From Clostridia bacterium (GTDB lineage Bacteria > Bacillota > Clostridia > Oscillospirales > RGIG7773), in contig JAFZHO010000095.1 in NCBI GenBank assembly GCA_017554835.1, positions 1 to 8,855 of the forward strand: a DNA stretch of 8,855 nt, written 5' to 3'. Under the pieces are notes generated by a model, which was not told the origin of the DNA, searched no databases, and was given only the letters and a program-made list of their open reading frames with translations. The translations under genes and the position numbers were made by a program. This document shows positions 1 to 5,262 of the stretch, one piece after another; the first letter of the stretch is position 1, and every line of letters begins with the position of its first letter.

Positions 1-14
1 CATATATCACACAT
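1..14 (-). CDS. Probable start of a divergent leftward gene, cut by window edge
   Basis: On the minus strand an ATG at 14-12 opens a frame reading Met-Cys-Asp-Ile before the window ends. It is preceded by AAGGTGG (29-23) at 8 nt, a reasonable Shine-Dalgarno sequence, and about 40 nt upstream by a consensus promoter at 60-88. Four codons cannot identify a product. The case rests on promoter, leader and ribosome binding site lining up. By analogy with ImmR-type control regions, a divergently transcribed gene here is often part of the element the repressor controls, but that is inference. Confidence 0.45.
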
Positions 15-38
15 CGCACCACCCACCTTTTTATAATA

Positions 39-56
39 TTGAATAATTTTAGTATT
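39..56 (+). promoter_or_regulatory. Candidate operator O1
   Basis: This is the first of three repeats starting TTGAATAA at 39, 71 and 103, with a period of exactly 32 bp. It begins TTGAATAATT and lacks the terminal CAA shared by the other two copies, so it is the most diverged. It covers the predicted start site of the leftward promoter. The likely ligand is the XRE protein at 161-619. Confidence 0.5.
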
Positions 57-59
57 TAT

Positions 60-88
60 ATTATATATATTTGAATAACTTTTGTCAA
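60..88 (-). promoter_or_regulatory. Leftward consensus promoter
   Basis: Read on the minus strand, TTGACA (88-83) is separated by exactly 17 bp from TATAAT (65-60). Both hexamers match the SigA consensus fully, and transcription should begin near position 53. The repeat at 71-88 covers the -35 box and most of the spacer, and the repeat at 39-56 covers the expected start site. A repressor bound to these repeats should therefore shut this promoter off. Confidence 0.7.
71..88 (+). promoter_or_regulatory. Candidate operator O2
   Basis: The second repeat begins TTGAATAACT and ends TCAA. Its two 9-bp halves form an imperfect dyad matching at 6 of 9 positions. Its right half contains the leftward TTGACA -35 box and the rest fills most of that promoter's spacer, a classic repressing position. 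Confidence 0.6.
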
Positions 89-102
89 TATAATTTATGA
101 TT

Positions 103-120
103 TTGAATAACTCTTTACAA
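103..120 (+). promoter_or_regulatory. Candidate operator O3
   Basis: The third repeat has TTGAATAACT identical to O2 and ends in CAA like it, with a weaker dyad (about 5 of 9). Its right half contains the rightward -35 box TTTACA (114-119). A protein bound here would contact the promoter of the XRE gene, which suggests autoregulation. Confidence 0.6.
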
Positions 121-142
121 ATTTGTTTTTTTGTGTTATTAT
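114..142 (+). promoter_or_regulatory. Promoter of the XRE-ImmA operon
   Basis: TTTACA (114-119), a 17-bp spacer and TATTAT (137-142) form the promoter. A TGT just before the -10 box gives an extended -10 element. Transcription should begin near 149, leaving only about 12 nt of leader, nearly all of it the ribosome binding site GAGGTGAT (150-157). Confidence 0.7.
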
Positions 143-160
143 ATTACCTGAGGTGATATA

Positions 161-619
161 ATGATAGAAAAATATCCCAACCTTTCTTTAGGAAATAAAC
201 TGAAAACCCTTTTTAAAGAAAACTACACAAGCGCCAACGAGGTAGCAAAAAAAATCGGCGTTAGTCCTCAGACTTTATATAGTCTTATCAAGCGCGATTC
301 AACCAAAATCGATATGGTAGTTCTTGATAAAATCGCAACGGAGCTTAACGTTGATATAAGCTATTTCTTTACTGATTCTGAGCTTATCAATCCATCAGGG
401 AAAGAACTTCTCAGAAAGTTCAACCTTCTTGATAACTTTGGAAAAGAAGCAGTTTTGAATCTTGTTGAAACGGAATATAACCGCTGCGTTTCTACTGATT
501 TCAGAAGAGATACTTATCGCATAGCCGCAAGAGGAAAAGGTCTTCTCTCTCAGGAAGAAATCCCCGAGGACGTTCTTATCGCCATCAAAAAAATTATGGA
601 TCAGCGTGAGGAAAAATGA
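161..619 (+). CDS. XRE-family transcriptional repressor (ImmR-like)
   Basis: This 152-residue protein has a Cro/C1-type helix-turn-helix at about residues 10-70. The second helix is near 24-31, the recognition helix near 35-43 (SPQTLYSLIK), and the domain closes with the typical LDKIATELNVDISYFF segment. The rest is a C-terminal region with a TYRIAARGKG stretch at 118-127, followed by acidic and amphipathic residues. The stop codon overlaps the start of the next gene, an ImmA/IrrE-type metallopeptidase, in an ATGA junction. In ICEBs1 and related elements such a peptidase inactivates its partner repressor by cleavage. Inference: this protein binds the 32-bp-spaced repeats at 39-120, represses the leftward promoter and regulates itself. 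The start is fixed by GAGGTGAT at 150-157. The HTH assignment is firm; the ImmR role rests on context. Confidence 0.85.
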   Translation: MIEKYPNLSLGNKLKTLFKENYTSANEVAKKIGVSPQTLYSLIKRDSTKIDMVVLDKIATELNVDISYFFTDSELINPSGKELLRKFNLLDNFGKEAVLNLVETEYNRCVSTDFRRDTYRIAARGKGLLSQEEIPEDVLIAIKKIMDQREEK

Positions 620-1191
620 AAGGAACAGCGCTTCTTTTAAAGTTAGGTTGCAAAAAACTTCCCATCAACCTTTTTGAAATAATTTCTGAAAACGGGATTT
701 CCCTTGTCCCCTATTCTGAAATATCAAATGACAATACCCTAAAAGAGAAAATAATGACTAATCTCAGTTCGGACGGTTTTTCTTTTTGTCAGGACGGAAA
801 ATATATTATTTTTTATAACGACGATATAAAAAACGAATTCCGTATCCGTTGGACTCTTGCCCACGAGCTTATTCATATTTTTAGTGGTCATCTTGATAAT
901 GGTTTTTTGAATTCTGATGCTAAACTTGATAAATACGTTGATTATCAGACGATTAAATTTCTTTGTCCTGCCATTATTCTGAAATTATGCAACGTCTCAT
1001 CAGCAGAAGAAATCCAGAAGCTTTGTGGCGTTTCATTTACTGTTTCTCAGAATGCCTATGAAAGATACATTCAGAAAAAGGATTTTCAGTTTTATCAGTT
1101 TTCCGAAGAAGAGCAGCTCATCGGAAATAATTTTTCGGATTTTATTGATGATTACAATAAAAGAAAGTTTATCAGAGAAATATATTTTTGA
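616..1191 (+). CDS. ImmA/IrrE-family metallopeptidase, with an altered third ligand
   Basis: This 191-residue protein has a gluzincin-type HELIH motif at residues 83-87 within WTLAHELIHIFSGH, the hallmark of the ImmA/IrrE (DUF955) family. The two histidines bind zinc and Glu84 is the catalytic base. The following helix usually carries a third ligand in an E-A-x-x-F-A...LLxP pattern. Here the segment is LDKYVDYQTIKFLCP (104-118), so Tyr107 sits where the ligand Glu is expected and Gln111-Thr112 replace Phe-Ala. Asp105 or Asp109 might substitute. The gene starts inside the stop of the repressor gene (ATGA), so the two are translationally coupled. The expected job is cleavage of that repressor in response to a signal such as DNA damage or cell-cell signalling, as known for ICEBs1. 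Activity is uncertain given the altered site. Confidence 0.85.
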   Translation: MKGTALLLKLGCKKLPINLFEIISENGISLVPYSEISNDNTLKEKIMTNLSSDGFSFCQDGKYIIFYNDDIKNEFRIRWTLAHELIHIFSGHLDNGFLNSDAKLDKYVDYQTIKFLCPAIILKLCNVSSAEEIQKLCGVSFTVSQNAYERYIQKKDFQFYQFSEEEQLIGNNFSDFIDDYNKRKFIREIYF

Positions 1192-1243
1192 TTCTTTCTA
1201 TAAAAATTATATAAAATTTATATAGTAAAAAACTATCGCATAA

Positions 1244-1278
1244 AAAAACCACTTAGAAATTTATTCTAAGTGGTTTTT
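1244..1278. terminator. Bidirectional intrinsic terminator
   Basis: A perfect 15-bp inverted repeat (1244-1258 with 1264-1278, core ACCACTTAGAA) encloses a 5-nt loop. The arms start and end in A and T runs, so a U-tract follows on either strand. It lies between the convergent genes ending at 1191 and 1297 and should serve both. Confidence 0.9.
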
Positions 1279-1296
1279 CATTTACTTATAAATATT

Positions 1297-1761
1297 TTAA
1301 TATCTGACCCAGCCCATCCCAGGCGTAAGAATTTCAACAATAAACAAAACGACTAACGCAAAAGCGCATATGCAGGTTGCGATTCTAAACCATTTTTTAT
1401 CAAGCATTATAGTCGCAATATGGTCTCTTTTATCCGATAGACGCTCCTCGTAATGAGCTATAGTATCTTCAAGTCTTTTTTCGTAATATTCTTTTAAGTC
1501 ATTGATACGCTGCTCATAGGAATCCTTGAGAGAAATAATAGAGTTTCCTTCAACGTCTTCCTTTTTTGTTGCGCTATAGATAGCATCCAAAGAGCCACCC
1601 ATAGCTTTTACTATTGCCGAAACCGTTTCAAAGCGTGGGTCCTCAGTCTTTCCTGAGAAAATATTTTTTACCGTTGCTTCAGGAATTCCGCTCAAATTTG
1701 ATATAGTCTCAAAAGTGAAATTCCCTTGAGTTTTCAATGTGTTTAAATAAGTTGTTAGCAT
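1297..1761 (-). CDS. Membrane-anchored XRE-family regulator
   Basis: This 154-residue protein has a helix-turn-helix at residues 3-60 with the recognition segment PEATVKNIFSGK (27-38). An acidic linker follows, then a charged coiled coil at about 78-117 with repeated Tyr-Glu-x-Arg-Leu patterns, and one transmembrane helix at about 125-147. It ends in a short tail, PGMGWVRY. This layout recurs in Clostridia, often near mobile elements, from memory of the family rather than any search. The protein would dimerise through the coiled coil and bind DNA while tethered to the membrane. Its targets and signal are unknown. Its ribosome binding site is AAGGAGT (1773-1767), 5 nt before the ATG. It converges on the XRE-ImmA pair and is divergent from the small ORFs at 1896 and 2061. 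Repeats at 1777 and 1819 may be its own operators. Confidence 0.85.
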   Translation of the reverse strand: MLTTYLNTLKTQGNFTFETISNLSGIPEATVKNIFSGKTEDPRFETVSAIVKAMGGSLDAIYSATKKEDVEGNSIISLKDSYEQRINDLKEYYEKRLEDTIAHYEERLSDKRDHIATIMLDKKWFRIATCICAFALVVLFIVEILTPGMGWVRY

Positions 1762-1776
1762 ATTTGACTCCTTAAG

Positions 1777-1787
1777 ATATCATATTT
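1777..1787. repeat. Proximal copy of ATATCATATTT, possible operator
   Basis: This 11-bp sequence recurs exactly at 1819-1829. Its first nine bases, ATATCATAT, form a palindrome around a central C. This copy lies just upstream of the ribosome binding site of the membrane-anchored XRE gene, so a bound protein could block transcription into it. Confidence 0.4.
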
Positions 1788-1818
1788 TATCTATTTTTTA
1801 GCAAAAATAATACCCTTA

Positions 1819-1829
1819 ATATCATATTT
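1819..1829. repeat. Distal copy of ATATCATATTT, possible operator
   Basis: This is the second exact copy, 42 bp (about four helical turns) from the first. On the minus strand it contains TATGAT, a possible -10 box paired over 17 bp with a weak TTAGGA (1849-1844). That would make it both operator and promoter for the gene ending at 1297. The promoter reading is weak. Confidence 0.4.
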
Positions 1830-1832
1830 GCA

Positions 1833-1863
1833 TCTACACAATTTCCTAATTTTCGCCTAAAAT
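1833..1863 (+). promoter_or_regulatory. Repeated TCTACACAA module, copy 1; possible weak promoter
   Basis: TCTACACAA at 1833-1841 recurs at 1983-1991, and each copy is followed after 16-17 nt by AAAATCA. In this copy TACACA (1835-1840) and TAAAAT (1858-1863) lie 17 bp apart and could act as a weak promoter for the start codon at 1896. Each copy lies 60-80 bp upstream of a small rightward reading frame. Confidence 0.3.
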
Positions 1864-1895
1864 CAAAACAACAACATAGGAAAGGACGAAAAAAT

Positions 1896-1973
1896 ATGTA
1901 GCAAGAATTTATAAAATTATTAATGGAATGTTATCACGGCAAATTAAAAAAGTCAATATATTTCCCAAAATAA
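1896..1973 (+). pseudogene. Start codon followed at once by a stop: broken small ORF or start-stop leader
   Basis: AAAGGA (1881-1886) stands 9 nt before an ATG at 1896-1898, a well-placed ribosome binding site. The next codon is the stop TAG (1899-1901). Past it the frame continues for 23 codons, QEFIKLLMECYHGKLKK and then SIYFPK, to TAA at 1971-1973. A single substitution in codon 2 would turn this into an intact 25-residue peptide. It could be a recently broken small gene, a minimal start-stop ORF that holds a ribosome, or chance. The peptide is not one I recognise. An internal ATG at 1923 could start a 16-residue version but lacks a convincing ribosome binding site. Confidence 0.3.
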
Positions 1974-1982
1974 AAACTAATT

Positions 1983-2014
1983 TCTACACAAATAATTATA
2001 TTCATAAAAAATCA
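1983..2014 (+). repeat. Repeated TCTACACAA module, copy 2
   Basis: TCTACACAA (1983-1991) is followed 16 nt later by AAAATCA, matching the copy at 1833 with one base less between the two blocks. It lies 70 bp upstream of the small holin-like ORF. It may be a shared promoter or operator element; no good -10 box is visible here. Confidence 0.3.
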
Positions 2015-2060
2015 TCTTTAATAGTGCTTAATAAAAGCCAATCGCAAGGAAGTGACCTGA

Positions 2061-2213
2061 ATGAAAAAATTACTTAAAAATGCATCTTTTTGGGGATCTA
2101 TATTAACGCTTATATATTTGATTTTAAAAAATTGGTTTGATATCGATATCCCGGGATGGAACGATATTTATACTCAGATTATAGCACTTCTCTCTCTTAT
2201 ATTCAGGGAATAA
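2061..2213 (+). CDS. Small holin-like membrane protein, 50 residues
   Basis: This ORF is preceded by AAGGAAG (2046-2052), 8 nt before the ATG. The protein begins MKKLLKNASFWGSILTLIYL, has hydrophobic stretches at about 8-23 and 36-48 with a polar turn (NWFDIDIPGWND) between them, and ends in FRE. The Lys-Asn-x-x-Phe-Trp opening, the Phe-x-Ile-x-Ile-Pro turn and the second hydrophobic helix resemble small phage holins of the phi-LC3 type common in Firmicutes. Those usually continue with a Gly-Ile-Ile...Asp-Pro-Thr segment that is missing here, so this one is short by roughly 15-20 residues or more. It may be a phage remnant, a domesticated holin or an unrelated small membrane peptide. It runs into the terminator shared with yebC. 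The ORF is well supported; the holin link is tentative. Confidence 0.6.
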   Translation: MKKLLKNASFWGSILTLIYLILKNWFDIDIPGWNDIYTQIIALLSLIFRE

Positions 2214-2229
2214 TTTTTCATATAATAAA

Positions 2230-2258
2230 AAAAGAGAGAAGCCAAGCTTCTCTCTTTT
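2230..2258. terminator. Bidirectional intrinsic terminator
   Basis: A perfect 13-bp inverted repeat (2230-2242 with 2246-2258, core GAGAGAAGC) encloses a 3-nt loop. On the minus strand it is followed by a long U-tract and lies 10 nt past the yebC stop, closing the rpsO-pnp-yebC operon. On the plus strand a U-rich tail, interrupted by CGC, closes the holin-like gene. Confidence 0.9.
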
Positions 2259-2268
2259 CGCTTTTTAA

Positions 2269-3006
2269 TTATTCAAGATTAGTCCAAACGTCCTGAACGT
2301 CATCGTCATCATCAAGATGCTCAAGAAGAAGGTCCATGAATTTAATCTGCTCCTCATCAGTAAGAGAAACGTAGTTTGAAGGAACTTTTTCCTTCTGAGC
2401 TGAGGCAAAGTTATAACCCTCTTTTGAAAGATTATCGCAAACCTCAGTGAAGTTTTCGGGAGCAGTAATGATTTCAAAGGTATCTTCGTCTTCCTCACTG
2501 AAATCCTCTGCGCCGTTATCAGGAGCAACCATCATTAGAGTATCGGCATCAATTTCGTTGCCGTTTTCATCCTCTTTGCTGATTATGATAACGCCCTTTT
2601 CCTCAAACATCCATGATACAGAGCCGCTTGTTCCCATATTTCCGCCAAATTTATCGAAATAATGGCGAATTGAAGATGCAGTTCTGTTTTTATTATCTGT
2701 CAAGGTTTCGACCAATACAGCAACTCCACCGGGACCGTAGCCCTCGTAAACGTTTTCTTCGTAGGTTGCAGTATTATCTGCCCCTGAAGCTTTTTTGATA
2801 ACTCGTTCAATATTATCATTTGGAACGTTATTGGCTTTTGCTTTTGCAATACAGTCGCGAAGTTTGGTATTTGCAGAAGGGTCAGCGCCCCCCTCTTTGA
2901 CAGCCATTATAATTTCTTTTGAAACCTTGGTAAAAATCTTTGCTCTCTGGGCATCGGTTTTGCCCTTTTTATGCATTATATTTTTCCATTTAGAATGTCC
3001 TGACAC
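2269..3006 (-). CDS. yebC: YebC/PmpR (TACO1) family protein
   Basis: This 245-residue protein opens with the family signature MSGHSKWKNIMHKKGKTDAQ and carries the RAKIFTKVSKEI and NTKLRDCIAKAKANNVPNDN blocks. A central EGYGPGGVAVLVETLTDNKN block (88-107) and a GGNMGTSGSVSWMFEEKG block (121-138) follow. It ends in an acidic tail with five aspartates (232-236). Length is normal. Members were long annotated as DNA-binding regulators. More recent work on bacterial YebC and mitochondrial TACO1 points to a ribosome-associated role in translating proline-rich stretches. Translation starts at GTG, served by GGAGGGG (3018-3012). The start lies 15 nt after the pnp stop, so the two are surely cotranscribed. 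The link with rpsO and pnp fits a role in translation or RNA metabolism. Confidence 0.95.
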   Translation of the reverse strand: MSGHSKWKNIMHKKGKTDAQRAKIFTKVSKEIIMAVKEGGADPSANTKLRDCIAKAKANNVPNDNIERVIKKASGADNTATYEENVYEGYGPGGVAVLVETLTDNKNRTASSIRHYFDKFGGNMGTSGSVSWMFEEKGVIIISKEDENGNEIDADTLMMVAPDNGAEDFSEEDEDTFEIITAPENFTEVCDNLSKEGYNFASAQKEKVPSNYVSLTDEEQIKFMDLLLEHLDDDDDVQDVWTNLE

Positions 3007-3021
3007 AATGACCCCTCCGAA

Positions 3022-5133
3022 TTATTCCTCAGTTTTATCGTTTTCTTCTTTTGGAAGAGCGTCTTTTCTGGAAAGGTTGATTCTTCCCTGTCTGTCTTTT
3101 TCAAGAACTTTAACGATAATTTCATCGCCTTCGGAAACTATATCTTCAACTTTTTCAACGCGTTTATGGTCAAGTTTAGAGATATGAACAAGGCCTTCTT
3201 TACCGGGTGCATATTCAACGAAAGCACCAAAAGCCATAATCTTGGTTACTTTTGCTTTGAAAATCTGACCTGGTTCCGGATCATTAACAATAGCATTGAT
3301 AATATCCATTGCTTTATAGCCGGCTTCTTTATCAACGCAAGCGATATAAATGCTTCCATCATCGTTAATATCGATTTTAACGCCTGTTTCAGCGATAATT
3401 CTCTGAATTACTTTTCCGCCCTGACCGATAACTTCACGAATCTTATCAACGTCGATAGTCATATTAAGCATCTTAGGAGCGTATTTTGAAACTTCGTCAC
3501 GTGGTTTATCAATAATTTTAGCCATTACGTCGTCAAGAATATAGTATCTTGCGTCTCTTGTCTTATAGATGGCTTCTTCGATAACTTCATCAGGAAGACC
3601 TTTTATTTTAATATCCATCTGAATAGCGGTAACACCTTTTTTAGTTCCGCCTACTTTAAAGTCCATATCGCCGAAGAAATCTTCGATACCCTGAATATCA
3701 ACCATAGTTACCCATTCGTCGCCTTTTGTAACAAGACCGCAGGAGATACCTGCAACGGGAGCTTTAATGGGAACGCCTGCGTCCATAAGAGCAAGAGTTG
3801 AACCACAAATTGAACCCTGAGAAGTTGAACCGTTTGAAGATAGAACCTCAGAAACAAGACGAATTGCATATGGGAATTCTTCCTCAGATGGAATAACAGG
3901 TTCCAAAGCTCTTTCAGCAAGAGCACCGTGACCGATTTCACGTCTTCCGGGGCTTCTTGCGCTTCTTGCCTCACCAACTGAATATGGCGGGAAGTTATAG
4001 TGATGCATATATCTTTTTGATTCTTCTTCGTCGATACCGTCAAGTCTCTGAACTTCGCTTATTGGGCCAAGAGTTGCAACGGTAAGAACCTGGGTAAGAC
4101 CTCTCTGGAAAAGACCTGTTCCGTGAGCTCTTGGAAGAAGTCCAACCTCACCTGAAAGTGGACGAATCTGGTCCAAAGTTCTGCCGTCAACACGTTTTCC
4201 TTCAACGAAAATCCAGTCACGAACAGTTTCTTTCTGAAGTTTATATAAGCACTCGCCGATTTGAGCAGACATTTCAGGATATTTTTCCTCGAAATGAGCG
4301 TTTACGTCAGCAAGAACCTCAGCAACTTTATCATCACGAGTCTGCTTATCTGCAGTATCAAGAGCGTCTTTCAAAGCGTCGATACAGTATGCTTTGATAT
4401 CTTCATACATATCGTGGTCAACTTCGAAGCTCTCGTAAGAGAATTTTTCTTTTCCGATTTCATCCTGAATGCCTTTAATGAAAGCAACAGTTTCCTTAAT
4501 AACCTCGTGAGCTTTGAAAATACCTTTGATAACGATATCTTCGGGAACTTCGTTAGCCCCTGCCTCAATCATACAAACTCTTTCAGCAGTAGCGGCAACA
4601 GTCATATTAAGGTCGGATTTTCCTCTCTGCTCTAAGGTTGGGTTAATAACAATCTCGTTTTCAACAAGACCAACGCTAACGCCACCGATAGGTCCATCAA
4701 AAGGAATATCAGAGATAGAAAGAGCAGCAGATGCCGCAATCATACCTGCGATTTCAGGTGAGTTATCAGGGTCAACTGATAAAACAGTAACTGCAACTAC
4801 TACGTCGTTTCTCAAATCTTTTGGGAAAAGTGGTCTTATTGGTCTATCAATAAGTCTTGAAGCAAGAATAGCTTTTTCAGAAGGACGACCTTCTCTTTTT
4901 AGGTATCCACCGGGGATTTTACCAACGGAATACATTCTCTCTTCGAAATCTACTGCAAGAGGGAAGAAATCGATTCCTTCTCTTGGCTGTTTAGCTGCTG
5001 TTACGTTAGCCATAACAACTGTTTCACCGTATCTGACGGTAACTGAACCGTTTGCAAGAGCAGAGAATTTACCAGTTTCGATTATAAGTTTTCTGCCTGC
5101 AAGAGTGGTTTCATAAACTTTAAATTCTGACAT
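3022..5133 (-). CDS. pnp: Polyribonucleotide nucleotidyltransferase (PNPase)
   Basis: PNPase degrades RNA from the 3' end using phosphate and releases nucleoside diphosphates. It acts as a cytoplasmic trimer in mRNA turnover. The 703-residue protein shows the full domain order. The first RNase PH domain covers about 1-230, with KREGRPSEKAILASRLIDRP at 79-98. A helical linker follows. The second RNase PH domain covers about 310-545, with YNFPPYSVGEARSARSPGRR, SNGSTSQGSICGSTLALMDA and the active-site GDMDFKV at 488-494. A KH domain has IGQGGK at 569-574, and an S1 domain spans 622-690. An upstream in-frame start at 5178 would add 15 residues, but GGAGGA (5146-5141) is spaced for the ATG at 5133, and the longer form would begin inside the leader hairpin. 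It sits between rpsO and yebC, and a long hairpin precedes it, recalling the RNase III-processed pnp leader of E. coli. Confidence 0.98.
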   Translation of the reverse strand: MSEFKVYETTLAGRKLIIETGKFSALANGSVTVRYGETVVMANVTAAKQPREGIDFFPLAVDFEERMYSVGKIPGGYLKREGRPSEKAILASRLIDRPIRPLFPKDLRNDVVVAVTVLSVDPDNSPEIAGMIAASAALSISDIPFDGPIGGVSVGLVENEIVINPTLEQRGKSDLNMTVAATAERVCMIEAGANEVPEDIVIKGIFKAHEVIKETVAFIKGIQDEIGKEKFSYESFEVDHDMYEDIKAYCIDALKDALDTADKQTRDDKVAEVLADVNAHFEEKYPEMSAQIGECLYKLQKETVRDWIFVEGKRVDGRTLDQIRPLSGEVGLLPRAHGTGLFQRGLTQVLTVATLGPISEVQRLDGIDEEESKRYMHHYNFPPYSVGEARSARSPGRREIGHGALAERALEPVIPSEEEFPYAIRLVSEVLSSNGSTSQGSICGSTLALMDAGVPIKAPVAGISCGLVTKGDEWVTMVDIQGIEDFFGDMDFKVGGTKKGVTAIQMDIKIKGLPDEVIEEAIYKTRDARYYILDDVMAKIIDKPRDEVSKYAPKMLNMTIDVDKIREVIGQGGKVIQRIIAETGVKIDINDDGSIYIACVDKEAGYKAMDIINAIVNDPEPGQIFKAKVTKIMAFGAFVEYAPGKEGLVHISKLDHKRVEKVEDIVSEGDEIIVKVLEKDRQGRINLSRKDALPKEENDKTEE

Positions 5134-5140
5134 TTTATTT

Positions 5141-5146
5141 TCCTCC
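5141..5146 (-). promoter_or_regulatory. Ribosome binding site that fixes the pnp start
   Basis: GGAGGA on the minus strand stands 7 nt before the ATG at 5133. This supports the MSEFKVYETT start over the in-frame start at 5178. It lies 8 nt downstream of the foot of the pnp leader hairpin. Four of its bases could also pair with the CTCC of that hairpin's 3' arm. Confidence 0.85.
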
Positions 5147-5154
5147 ATTTTATT

Positions 5155-5239
5155 AGGAGCAGTAAAGAGCTTTAGCACTTCAAAAATATCGAAAAAATCA
5201 ATATCTTTAAACTGCTAAAGATACGTTCTTTCTGCTCCT
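5155..5239 (-). ncRNA. Long nested hairpin in the pnp leader
   Basis: On the minus strand AGGAGCAG plus AAAGA (5239-5227) pairs with TCTTT, a bulged A and CTGCTCCT (5168-5155), giving 13 pairs. Inside, CTTTAGCA (5220-5213) pairs with TGCTAAAG (5177-5170), 8 pairs. At the tip an AU-rich 10-pair helix with two G-U pairs can form around an ATTTTTT loop. The whole element is an extended rod ending 8 nt before the pnp ribosome binding site. In E. coli a similarly placed stem is cut by RNase III and lets PNPase limit its own synthesis. A related role is plausible here but not shown. Confidence 0.65.
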
Positions 5240-5262
5240 TGATTTAGTTTGTTAGCAAAATA

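Noticed and set aside
39..120. Regular 32-bp spaced repeats as a CRISPR-like array
   Set aside because: Only about 10-18 bp are shared, there are three copies, and they overlap promoter boxes. This fits operators, not a CRISPR repeat-spacer array.
1025..1225. Rightward 66-residue frame inside the metallopeptidase gene
   Set aside because: It overlaps the well-supported peptidase gene in another frame, has no ribosome binding site and runs into AT-rich spacer.
1896..1973. Amber codon read as pyrrolysine or suppressed
   Set aside because: A TAG as codon 2 of a tiny frame is not evidence for recoding, and no pyl genes or context are visible.
2265..2528. Minus-strand 87-residue frame within yebC
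   Set aside because: Shifted-frame overlap with conserved yebC, with low-complexity Leu/Ser/Thr-rich composition.
2795..3187. Plus-strand 130-residue frame across the yebC-pnp junction
   Set aside because: Antisense to two conserved genes, no ribosome binding site, no recognisable domain.
4514..5116. Plus-strand 200-residue frame opposite the pnp 5' region
   Set aside because: Antisense shadow of the conserved pnp reading frame; its Ser/Thr/Ile-rich composition follows from the complementary codons. No promoter or ribosome binding site was found.
5134..5178. Longer pnp start adding 15 residues
   Set aside because: The extension is not part of PNPase, it would begin inside the leader hairpin, and GGAGGA is spaced for the ATG at 5133.
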